The notes beneath the pieces are model-generated. The model was not told the DNA's origin, made no database searches, and saw only the letters and a list, made by a program, of their open reading frames with translations. Source: Paracidovorax wautersii (GTDB lineage Bacteria > Pseudomonadota > Gammaproteobacteria > Burkholderiales > Burkholderiaceae_C). Taken from it: a stretch of DNA of 64,000 nucleotides. The DNA lies in the NCBI RefSeq assembly GCF_900113035.1, contig NZ_FONX01000003.1:62001-126000 (forward strand), read 5' to 3'. The position numbers and the translations under genes are program-made. This document shows, one piece after another, positions 57,180-64,000 of the stretch (position 1 is its first letter; every line of letters starts with the position of its first letter).

Positions 57180-57395
57180 TCAAAGCCGGGTGGTTTTGTA
57201 GTAGTGCTTGACGTGGTCGGAGAGGTGGTAGCCACCGCCCCGCTCAGGCGCGGGACGGGGCTCGGGCGCTGCGGCCGGTGCCGGTTCGATGGCAACCTGG
57301 GGCAGCACCGCCACGGTGGCGGCGGCTGCGCCGACGGTGGCTGCGCCGGCGAAGAAGCGGCGGCGCGAAGGGGGGGGAAGCTGGCGTTCCTGCAT
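57180..57395 (-). CDS. Small Tat-signal protein of the formate dehydrogenase region
   Basis: 71 residues. Good GGAG site 7 nt before ATG 57395. Twin-arginine-like start PPSRRRFFAGAATVGAAAAT and a short mature end GYHLSDHVKHYYKTTRL, which matches a small conserved family found next to formate dehydrogenases. It probably accompanies FdhA through the Tat system. It lies 17 nt before the fdhA ATG. Confidence 0.85.
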   Translation of the reverse strand: MQERQLPPPSRRRFFAGAATVGAAAATVAVLPQVAIEPAPAAAPEPRPAPERGGGYHLSDHVKHYYKTTRL

Positions 57396-57424
57396 GCTGT
57401 GTCTCCAGGATGGCTCGCGTTAGT

Positions 57425-57442
57425 TATGCAATGGCTTGCATA
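57425..57442. promoter_or_regulatory. Dyad operator candidate upstream of the fdh structural genes
   Basis: TATGCAA TGGC TTGCATA, a perfect 7-bp inverted repeat, lies 30 nt upstream of the small Tat protein gene in an AT-richer stretch. A second, weaker dyad ACAGT...ACTGT follows at about 57443-57460. Both are in the 140-nt gap after the chaperone gene and could control an internal promoter. Confidence 0.55.
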
Positions 57443-57535
57443 CAGTCTATGACAACTGTTTGCTTTGCCGCAACGACTCCCGACCGGCGCACTGCCCTTT
57501 TCCAGGCCCCTGAAGCGCCGGTGAGCGGATGTGTA

Positions 57536-58168
57536 TTAGTCGAGCATGTCGAAGCCTTGCGACTCGACATCCATGAAAGCCGCCGTGAAGCGCGCCAGCG
57601 TCGCGTGGAAGGCCGCATGCGGATGCGCGGCCAGCACGTCGCAGAGCTTGGCCACCCAGGGGGACAGCTGCTCGGTGAAGAAGCGGCGCTGCGATTCCAG
57701 GTGGCAGACGCCGCCGTCATCGCCCGCGATCAGGTAGCGCATCACCTCGCACAGATAGGCGATGTGGTCCTCGGTCTCGGGCATGGCCTCGTCGCGGCCC
57801 AGCCCCAGGCGGGACAGCTCAGCGCGCAGCCGCACCAGGGGCTTTTCGTTGAGAAAGCCGCTCAGGTAGTGCGATGCGTAGAGATACACCTCGGGCTTGC
57901 CCACGCCGCCGAAGAGGCGCTGGTATTCCTGCGCGATCTCGCTGTCGGAGAGAGACCGCGCCACGCCCACCAGCTGCTGCCAGGGTTCCTGCAGGAAGGC
58001 GCCCTCGGCCGGGGCCTCGGTGGGGGCCACGCGCAGCGCCGCGAGCAGCGCCGCATCGGCCGGCGCGTAGTAGAGCTGCGCGAGCAGGCCGTAGATCTCG
58101 GCGCGCGCGGTTTCCTCGTCCAGCGCCGAGGCGGTGGGCGGTGCGGTCAGCAAAGCGGAGGCACTCAC
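57536..58168 (-). CDS. TorD/DmsD-family chaperone
   Basis: 210 residues from GTG 58168, which overlaps the upstream gene's stop (GTGA). All-helical TorD fold: ARAEIYGLLAQLYYAPADAA, EYQRLFGGVGKPEVYLYASH and EDHIAYLCEVMRYLIAGDDG. Such chaperones bind Tat signal peptides and help load the Mo-cofactor, here most likely for FdhA. Confidence 0.9.
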   Translation of the reverse strand: MSASALLTAPPTASALDEETARAEIYGLLAQLYYAPADAALLAALRVAPTEAPAEGAFLQEPWQQLVGVARSLSDSEIAQEYQRLFGGVGKPEVYLYASHYLSGFLNEKPLVRLRAELSRLGLGRDEAMPETEDHIAYLCEVMRYLIAGDDGGVCHLESQRRFFTEQLSPWVAKLCDVLAAHPHAAFHATLARFTAAFMDVESQGFDMLD

Positions 58169-60261
58169 AGCTGGGTCACTTTCGATTCGTTCTGCGCGGA
58201 ATAGAGGTCGATCACGCGGCAGTCGCCGCACATCTTGAGCCGCTCCAGCGCCTCGCCCTGGAACATGGGGTGGCCCGACAGGCGCGAGAGCATGGCCTCG
58301 ATGGCCTTGAGCGTGCCGAAGGGCTTGCCGCAGCGCACGCAGCCCCAGGGCTGGGTCTCGTTCAGCACCCGGGGCTGGGCCCGCTCGGGGGACAGCAGCA
58401 GCCGGGGCTGCAGCGCGATGGCGTCTTCCGGGCAGGTGGTGGCGCACAGGCCGCACTGCACGCAGTTCTTCTCGACGAAGCGCAGCTGCGGCGCGTTGGG
58501 GTTGTCCTGCAGCGCGCTGGCCGGGCAGGCGCTCACGCAGCTCAGGCAGAGCGTGCAGCGGTCCTTGTCCACCAGCACCTGGCCGAAGGGGCTGGCGGCC
58601 GGCAGCGCGATGGCCTCGGGCAGCTTCGCTGCGGGCGCATGCGCGGCCAGATGGTCGATGGCCAGCTCCAGCGTGCCGCGCTTGTCGGGCGCGAGGCCGA
58701 ACTTCGCCGCCACGGCCGGCCCCTGGGCGCGCTGCGCGGACAGCAGCCGCAGCGAGGCGTCCAGGTCCATCGCCGATGCGGCGCGCACCAGCTGCAGATG
58801 CTGGCCGGCATAGCCGAGCCCCTGCAGCAGCGCCTGGGCCACATCCATCTGCTCCTGCAGGCCTTCGAGGTATTGGGGCGCTTCCTCGCCGGTCACCAGC
58901 ACCGCGATCTGCGTGGCGCCCTGGGCGATGGCGCCGAGCCACACATCCAGCCCCAGGCTGGCCGTGTGCCAGACCGCCAGCGGGATGACCTGGGCCGGCA
59001 CGCCCTGCGCCACGCCCAGCCGCGCGGCCCGGCCCAGATCGTCGATCAGGCGCTGGCCCTGCTCCTGGCTGTGCAGCAGCAGCGTGGGCTGCCGGCCACC
59101 GGCTGCGGCATAGGTGGACAGCAGCGTGCGGATCTTCGTGCCCTGGTCCTGCGCCGCCGGGTAGGCGAACGAGAGCGCGCCGGTCGGGCACACGGTGGTG
59201 CAGGCGCCGCAGCCCACGCACAGGTGCGGGTTGACCTGGATCTGCTGGCGCGCCTTGTCGCTGCGGATGGCTTCGGCCGAGCAGATGTCCACGCAGGCGT
59301 TGCAGCCCACTTCCTGGTTGCGGCTGTGGGCGCAGAGCTTTTGCCGGTAGGTGAAGAACTTGGGCTTCTCGAATTCGCCGACCAGCTCGCGCAGGCGCAT
59401 CAGCGTCGCCACGTCGCGCCCGTCCCAGCGGAAGTAGCCCTGCGGCAGCGCATGCTGCATGAAGGTGGGCGTGGCATCCGCCGCGCGCAGGTCCAGCACC
59501 AGGTCGAAGCGCTCGGTGCGGGCCTCGGCCACCCGGCCGAACTGGATGGCGCCGGCCACCTGGCAGGCCTTCACGCAGTCGCGGTGGTCACGGCAGGCGG
59601 CCAGGTCGATCTGGTAGTCGAGCCCGATCGCGTTTTCGGGGCAGGCCGCCACGCAGGCATTGCAGCGGGTGCACAGGTCCAGGTCGATGGGGTTGTCCGC
59701 CGCCCATTCGACATCGAACACGCCCAGCCAGCCGCGCAGCGAGAGCAGGCGCCCGCCCTGCACGGGATAGCGCCGCTCCTGCGCGCCGCCGGCCGCGCCG
59801 GGGCCCTGGGTGAAGAGGGTCACTTCCAGCACATCGCTCACCAGCGCGGCCGCGCGCTCGGCGGCATCGAGCGGCCCGATGATCAGCAGCCGGCCGCCGC
59901 TGCGGAAGGTGACGGTGGGAACGGGCTCGGGTTCGGGCAGGCGCGCCGCCGCCAGCAGCGCGGCGATCTTGGGCGTGGCGGCCTGCGCGTCGCGGCTCCA
60001 GCCGCCGGTTTCGCGGATGTTGACGAAGCGCACGGGCGACACGGCGCCCTCGGTCTGCTGGCCCAGCTCGCCGAACAGGCGCTGCTCCTGCGTGCAGGCG
60101 ACGACGACGGCATCGCCGCTGCGCACCGCCTGCTGGAAGGCACCGGCCTCGCGCCGGCACAGGGTGGAATGGAGCGTCAGCTCCTCATGTAGCACCGTGC
60201 CCAGCGCCCGGGAGTCGAGCGGCATGGTCCGGTTGCAGTCGCATATCAGCGTCTTGGACAT
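58165..60261 (-). CDS. Multi-cluster 4Fe-4S polyferredoxin
   Basis: 698 residues from ATG 60261 (MSKTLICDCNRTMPLDSRAL). Cys motifs for several clusters: CTRCNACVAACP (C197-C207) with C223/C229/C233 nearby, CNACVDIC and CVGCGACTTVCP (about 330-375), CTLCLSCVSACP and CVQCGLCATTCP (about 565-610), plus C-terminal CVRCGK and CGDC pairs. Between them lies an HdrA-like middle part. It likely moves electrons between the molybdoenzymes of this locus and another carrier, or serves cofactor assembly. Its start lies 77 nt inside the DUF3306 gene. Confidence 0.87.
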   Translation of the reverse strand: MSKTLICDCNRTMPLDSRALGTVLHEELTLHSTLCRREAGAFQQAVRSGDAVVVACTQEQRLFGELGQQTEGAVSPVRFVNIRETGGWSRDAQAATPKIAALLAAARLPEPEPVPTVTFRSGGRLLIIGPLDAAERAAALVSDVLEVTLFTQGPGAAGGAQERRYPVQGGRLLSLRGWLGVFDVEWAADNPIDLDLCTRCNACVAACPENAIGLDYQIDLAACRDHRDCVKACQVAGAIQFGRVAEARTERFDLVLDLRAADATPTFMQHALPQGYFRWDGRDVATLMRLRELVGEFEKPKFFTYRQKLCAHSRNQEVGCNACVDICSAEAIRSDKARQQIQVNPHLCVGCGACTTVCPTGALSFAYPAAQDQGTKIRTLLSTYAAAGGRQPTLLLHSQEQGQRLIDDLGRAARLGVAQGVPAQVIPLAVWHTASLGLDVWLGAIAQGATQIAVLVTGEEAPQYLEGLQEQMDVAQALLQGLGYAGQHLQLVRAASAMDLDASLRLLSAQRAQGPAVAAKFGLAPDKRGTLELAIDHLAAHAPAAKLPEAIALPAASPFGQVLVDKDRCTLCLSCVSACPASALQDNPNAPQLRFVEKNCVQCGLCATTCPEDAIALQPRLLLSPERAQPRVLNETQPWGCVRCGKPFGTLKAIEAMLSRLSGHPMFQGEALERLKMCGDCRVIDLYSAQNESKVTQL

Positions 60262-60919
60262 CGGTGGATTGGCTGGCGCGCGCCAGTTCCGCCGCATCGC
60301 CGGAGGGCGGCGCGGCAGCGTCTGGCGCAGGCTGGCTAGGAATGGCGTTGCATAAGCCGGACTGTGCCACATCCGCCCCGTGCGGCACGCCCGCCGCCCC
60401 GGCTGCCCCGGCGTCGCAGTCGGACTTGGGCGGCAGCGCCGCATCGCCCTCGGGACTGGCGGCCGGCGGCTCGGGGTCCGTCACCAGCCCCAGGCTGCGC
60501 GCGCTCACCATCTGCTGCAGCATGGAAGCCGGCAGCGGATCGGGCAGCGAGTAGTCCTCGATATACACATCGAGCCCGTCCATCACGTTGAAGTGCGGAT
60601 CGGTGAACAGCTTGCGCATGGCCGCGTTGCGCACCTGCGGCGCCACCGACCGGGCGACGAAGGGCGCGAAATCGGACTGGGCGTGCAGCGCCTGAACGTC
60701 GTCGAGCGTGGGCGCCACCGGCTGCTGCGCCACGGGCTCGGCGGGCGGTGCCGACGCAGGCGCGGGCGCAGGGGCGATCGCAGATGGCACGACCGCAGCA
60801 GGAGGCGCCACGCGGCCCGCGGGCTCGCTGCCTGCGGCTTCCGGCAGCGGCTGGCCGCTCTCGCGCGTCTGCTGCTTGCGGCGCGACCAGCGGCTGAAGA
60901 AACCGTCCGCCTCAGCCAT
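60185..60919 (-). CDS. DUF3306-domain protein
   Basis: 244 residues from ATG 60919 (MAEADGFFSRWSRRKQQTRE). DUF3306 core: FAPFVARSVAPQVRNAAMRK and LFTDPHFNVMDGLDVYIEDY. The other parts are alanine/proline-rich. The family is found only near formate dehydrogenase and similar Mo-enzymes and has no assigned activity. It overlaps the DUF3305 gene by 8 nt and the polyferredoxin start by 77 nt (different frame). Confidence 0.85.
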   Translation of the reverse strand: MAEADGFFSRWSRRKQQTRESGQPLPEAAGSEPAGRVAPPAAVVPSAIAPAPAPASAPPAEPVAQQPVAPTLDDVQALHAQSDFAPFVARSVAPQVRNAAMRKLFTDPHFNVMDGLDVYIEDYSLPDPLPASMLQQMVSARSLGLVTDPEPPAASPEGDAALPPKSDCDAGAAGAAGVPHGADVAQSGLCNAIPSQPAPDAAAPPSGDAAELARASQSTDVQDADMRLQPDHAARLPGAGHGAT

Positions 60920-61487
60920 GGGACTCTCCCGTGCCCCCTGCACCACCGCCGCCGCGCCGCCCCTTGTCGGTGGAGACGGAGGCCGGGTTGCCGAAGCGGT
61001 CGGTCAAGGGCTTGAAGCTGTCGGGTCGGCGGCGGCGCTTGGGCTCGGGCGCATAGTGGAGATCGACGAAGGCCTGCGCCCATTCCCGGATCGGCTCCGG
61101 GGCCGGCACCTGGTCCACGTTCTCCTGCGCGTCCAGCCAGCGGCCGGCATCGTGGTAGCTGAGGCTCACGTCCACGGGCCGCGCCAGCTCCAGGCCATCC
61201 GCGCCCGGGCCTTCGTCGAGCCGCCAGTGCACGAACCAGCAGGGCGCGGGCGACGTGAGGTTGAGGTGGTAGCCCTCGGCATCGTCGCGGAACAGCTCCA
61301 CCTGCAGAGCGGGGAACAGCCAGCGCTGCTCCTGCGCGTCTTCGCGCAGCAGGCGCGGCGCCGTGCCGAAGGCGGGTTCGGCGGGCACCACGTCTTCCAG
61401 CGTCCAGCGCCAGGGCTGCCAGCGGTTGTCGAGATGTTCGCGCCGCATGATGACGGCGACGTCGAGGGTGGGACGGGCGGCAAGCAT
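60912..61487 (-). CDS. DUF3305-domain protein
   Basis: 191 residues. DUF3305 core: VAVIMRREHLDNRWQPWRWT and GYHLNLTSPAPCWFVHWRLD. The C-terminal tail is basic and glycine-rich. It is always seen with DUF3306 near formate dehydrogenase genes. A 103-nt gap separates it from fdhD copy 2. Its function is unknown. Confidence 0.85.
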   Translation of the reverse strand: MLAARPTLDVAVIMRREHLDNRWQPWRWTLEDVVPAEPAFGTAPRLLREDAQEQRWLFPALQVELFRDDAEGYHLNLTSPAPCWFVHWRLDEGPGADGLELARPVDVSLSYHDAGRWLDAQENVDQVPAPEPIREWAQAFVDLHYAPEPKRRRRPDSFKPLTDRFGNPASVSTDKGRRGGGGAGGTGESHG

Positions 61488-61590
61488 GCGGCGACTGTAC
61501 CCGGCACGGCCGCCGCCTGGACTGCCAGCGGATCATTCCCCCACGCGCTGGCGCGGCGGGCAATCGGACGGCAGAATCGCGCGGCGCCCC

Positions 61591-62796
61591 TCAGCGCTGC
61601 TGCAGGGCCCCGGGCGCGTAGAGCACTCCGCGCGGCGCGCGGCACAGCCCCCAGAGGCGCAGGCCCGCCAGCTCGGCCACCTGCACGCCGGTGGCCGTGG
61701 GCGCGGAGATGGTGGCCAGCGCGCCCAGGCCCACGCGGGCGCATTTGCGCACCAGCTCGTGGCTGCCGCGGCTGCTCATCAGCACGAAGCCGGGCTCGCC
61801 CAGCCGGCCGGCGCGCGCCAGGTGGCCGATGAGCTTGTCCAGCGCGTTGTGCCGGCCCACGTCTTCGCAGACGGCGGCCAGTTGCCCGTCCAGGCCGGCC
61901 CAGGCGGCGGCATGCAGCGCGCCCGCCTGTGCGTTGTGCACTTGCCGGGCGCCCAGCTGCGAGAAGGCCTGCAGCACCAGGGCCAGGTCCACCCGCTCGA
62001 TCCAGTCGCGCGCCGGCAGGCGCTCGGGCGCCAGGTCGAGCGCGGCGAAGCTTTCCACGCCGCACACGCCGCAGCCGGTGCGCCCGGCCATGCTGCGCCG
62101 CCGGTGGCGCAAGCGCTCGAAGCAGCGCGTGGAGATGTCCAGATGCACCTCGACGCCCGGCACGCCCGGCGGCAGCTGGGCCGCCGAACCGTCTGCGGCG
62201 TGCACGCTGATGCCGCGGCAGTCCTCGGCCCGGTCGAGGATGCCCTCGCTCAGCGCGAAGCCCAGGGCGAAATCGTCCAGCGCTTCGGGCGTGGCCATCA
62301 TCACGGCGTGCGAGATGCCGTTGAACACCAGGGCGACAGGGATCTCGGTGGCGAGGATGTCGTCGCGCTCCATGCCCTCGGGCGGCAGGCCGGCTTCGCC
62401 GAACACGCGCACGGTGTGGCGGGCCAGCGGCGCGAGCGCACGTGCGGCGTCGGCATCGTCCTCCGCATCGGGCGCAGGAGCTTCACCGTCCGCCTCTGCA
62501 GCCTGCGCCGCAACGAAGGCGCGGCCCGCCTCGGTGAGTTGGGCCGTCCAGCGGCCGCCTTCTTCGCGCACCTGCACCCAGCCGGGGCCGGGCATGCCGC
62601 CGATCACCGCCTCCCCCATCAAGCTGAGCTGGCGCATGAGCACGCTGACGCCCTGCCCCAGCCGCTTGCCCAGCCGGGGCAGCGAGACGGCAACGTCGTC
62701 GCCGCCACCATCAACCCCCTCTTCCGCCAGGGCCTGCAGAAGGGCCCAGGCCAGGGGCGAAACAGGCACCGGGGCCTGCGCGGGCTGTGCGCTCAC
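61591..62796 (-). CDS. fdhD: FdhD with extra N-terminal domain, copy 2
   Basis: 401 residues from GTG 62796 (GTGA overlap with the upstream gene). Residues about 125-401 are FdhD, with the active-site loop TGCGVCG (C242, C245) and CEDVGRHNALDKLIGHLARA. Residues 1-100 form a separate domain: PLAWALLQALAEEG, VSLPRLGKRLGQGVSVLMRQ and GRWTAQLTEAGRAF suggest a winged-helix fold of the kind in LysR/ModE-related or MarR-like proteins. An acidic linker joins the two. It transfers sulfur to the Mo-cofactor; the N-terminal part might sense or bind something, but that is inference. Confidence 0.88.
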   Translation of the reverse strand: MSAQPAQAPVPVSPLAWALLQALAEEGVDGGGDDVAVSLPRLGKRLGQGVSVLMRQLSLMGEAVIGGMPGPGWVQVREEGGRWTAQLTEAGRAFVAAQAAEADGEAPAPDAEDDADAARALAPLARHTVRVFGEAGLPPEGMERDDILATEIPVALVFNGISHAVMMATPEALDDFALGFALSEGILDRAEDCRGISVHAADGSAAQLPPGVPGVEVHLDISTRCFERLRHRRRSMAGRTGCGVCGVESFAALDLAPERLPARDWIERVDLALVLQAFSQLGARQVHNAQAGALHAAAWAGLDGQLAAVCEDVGRHNALDKLIGHLARAGRLGEPGFVLMSSRGSHELVRKCARVGLGALATISAPTATGVQVAELAGLRLWGLCRAPRGVLYAPGALQQR

Positions 62797-64000
62797 GCAG
62801 CGGCGCCCAGCGCCTCGGCCACCGCAACGGCCTGCACGTGGGGCTCCAGGATCACCGGGATGGACTTGGAGGTGGGCGTGCCCGCCGCCTCGGCCACGGC
62901 CGAGAGCGGCACCAGCGGATTGGTCTCGGGGTAGTAGGCCGCGAGGTTGCCGCGCGGGATGTCGTAGGCCACCAGCTTGAAGCGGTCGGCGCGGCGCTCC
63001 TGCCCGTCGGACCACACGGTCTGGATATCGACCCAGTCGCCATCCTTCATCCCCAGCTGGCGGATGTCCTCGGGGTGGATGAAGACCACGCGGCGCTGGC
63101 CATAGACGCCGCGGTAGCGGTCGTCCATGCCGTAGATGGTGGTGTTGTACTGGTCGTGCGAGCGCGTGGTGAGCAGCGTGAAGACCACGGAATCCTTCAG
63201 GCGTGCGCGCGCCTCGTGCGAGGGCGTATCGAGCGGCACCACCGGCGGATAGAAATTGGCCTTGCCGGTGGCCGTGGCCCAGACGCGCTCGCTGGCCGTG
63301 TTGCGCAGCCGGAAGCCGCCGGGCTGGGCCACGCGCTGGTTGAAGTTCTTGAAGTCGGGGAAGACCTGCTCGATGAGGTCGCGGATGCGTGAGTAGTCCT
63401 CGACCAGGCCCAGCCAGTCGATCCTGCTGCGCTCGCCCAGCGTGGCCGCCGCCAGCCGCGCGATGATGGCGGGCTCGGACAGCAGGTGCTCGGAGGCGGG
63501 CGGATTGATGCCCATGGAGATGTGCACCATGCTCATCGAATCCTCCACCGTCACGCCCTGCGGGCCGGCGGCCTGCATGTCGATCTCGGTGCGGCCCAGG
63601 CAGGGCAGGATCAGCGCCTCGCGGCCGTGCACGACGTGGCTGCGGTTGAGCTTGGTGGTCACATGCACCGTCAGGTCGCAGCGGCGCAGCGCCTTCCAGG
63701 TCTCGTAAGTGTCGGGAGTCGCCGCAGCGAAGTTGCCGCCCAGCGCGAAGAAGACCTTGCCGCCCCCGTCCAGCATGAGGCGGATGGCTTCCACGGTGTC
63801 CACGCCATGGGCGCGCGGGGGCTCGAAGCCGAACACGTCGCGCAGCCGGTTGAGCAGCTCGGCCGGGGGCTTCTCCCAGATGCCCATGGTGCGGTCGCCC
63901 TGCACGTTGCTGTGGCCGCGCACCGGGCAGGGGCCCGCGCCTTCGCGGCCGATGTTGCCGCGCATCATCAGCAGGCTCACGATGGCCTGGATGGTGTCCA
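62793..64000 (-). CDS. FdhF/YdeP-family molybdopterin oxidoreductase, C-terminal part (5' end outside window)
   Basis: About 400 C-terminal residues are seen of a protein usually about 760 long. LLMMRGNIGREGAGPCPVRG and HSNVQGDRTMGIWEKPPAEL are YdeP-like, and the molybdopterin-dinucleotide-binding domain (LLTTRSHDQYNTTIYGMDDR...VYGQRRVVFIHPEDI) is complete. No FeS or Tat region is visible because it lies outside. It reduces or oxidises an unknown small substrate; members of this family are often called formate dehydrogenase-like. It heads the operon with FdhD copy 2, which it overlaps by 4 nt. Confidence 0.9.
   Translation of the reverse strand, partial: DTIQAIVSLLMMRGNIGREGAGPCPVRGHSNVQGDRTMGIWEKPPAELLNRLRDVFGFEPPRAHGVDTVEAIRLMLDGGGKVFFALGGNFAAATPDTYETWKALRRCDLTVHVTTKLNRSHVVHGREALILPCLGRTEIDMQAAGPQGVTVEDSMSMVHISMGINPPASEHLLSEPAIIARLAAATLGERSRIDWLGLVEDYSRIRDLIEQVFPDFKNFNQRVAQPGGFRLRNTASERVWATATGKANFYPPVVPLDTPSHEARARLKDSVVFTLLTTRSHDQYNTTIYGMDDRYRGVYGQRRVVFIHPEDIRQLGMKDGDWVDIQTVWSDGQERRADRFKLVAYDIPRGNLAAYYPETNPLVPLSAVAEAAGTPTSKSIPVILEPHVQAVAVAEALGAAA

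Noticed and set aside
54160-57201. A 1013-codon plus-strand frame opposite fdhA
   Set aside because: Antisense shadow of fdhA; FdhA motifs and the Tat signal on the minus strand are decisive.

Overview
This window is GC-rich chromosomal DNA, very probably from a beta-proteobacterium of the family Comamonadaceae (Acidovorax/Paracidovorax-like). The family call rests on protein content (RpfE/phosphoglycerate-mutase-like gene before recJ, slpA-ispH, a Burkholderiales-type formate dehydrogenase locus) and on short dispersed repeats (GCTAT...ATAGC followed by a CCAGCCCTT/AAGGGCTGG hairpin) that I recall as typical of this family. No species can be named from the sequence alone.

Layout. 1-23.5 kb is core genome: the tail of a NarL-type response regulator, a putative Na+/H+ antiporter, lolC/lolD for lipoprotein export, an RpfE-like gene overlapping recJ, an FAD oxidoreductase, a PHP phosphatase, a YciO-type protein, a site-2 protease and a trpS with a C-terminal extension. 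Next comes a three-gene signalling operon (OmpR-type regulator, periplasmic LysM/FecR protein, CHASE2 histidine kinase), then a large catalase with small stress/membrane genes, a secreted nuclease and an M16 peptidase.

23.5-33.6 kb is an accessory island inserted at the 3' end of a tRNA-Ser(CGA) gene. A 60-bp direct repeat (55/60 identical, counted by eye) made of the tRNA 3' end plus its terminator brackets it. Next to the tRNA lies the first part of a tyrosine recombinase, cut off by an IS3-family element. The cargo is two tandem iron-uptake modules, each with a Fur-box leader and a TonB-dependent siderophore receptor carrying a signalling (STN) domain. Only the second module has intact FecI sigma and FecR anti-sigma genes; in the first, fecI and fecR have collapsed into one fused, stop-containing remnant. 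Both receptors keep nearly the same ECF-type promoter and similar STN domains but have different barrels, so one FecI/FecR pair may serve two receptors.

33.7-50.5 kb is core genome again: serS, threonine/serine dehydratase, a CBS protein, a CorC/HlyC-type protein, ispH-slpA, radC, a lipoprotein esterase-like protein, an Smr protein, an amidase, a cpdB-like nucleotidase with a candidate Pho box, a truncated haemoglobin, an alpha/beta hydrolase and a large FtsX-type permease.

50.5-64 kb is a leftward formate dehydrogenase locus. It contains a YdeP/FdhF-like molybdoenzyme (cut by the window end), an FdhD with an extra N-terminal domain, DUF3305 and DUF3306 proteins, a large polyferredoxin, a TorD-like chaperone, a small Tat-signal protein, the Tat-exported catalytic subunit (Cys in place of Sec), the four-cluster FeS subunit, a small lipoprotein, the cytochrome b subunit, a small secreted protein and a second FdhD. 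Many of these genes overlap by 4-8 nt, indicating translational coupling.
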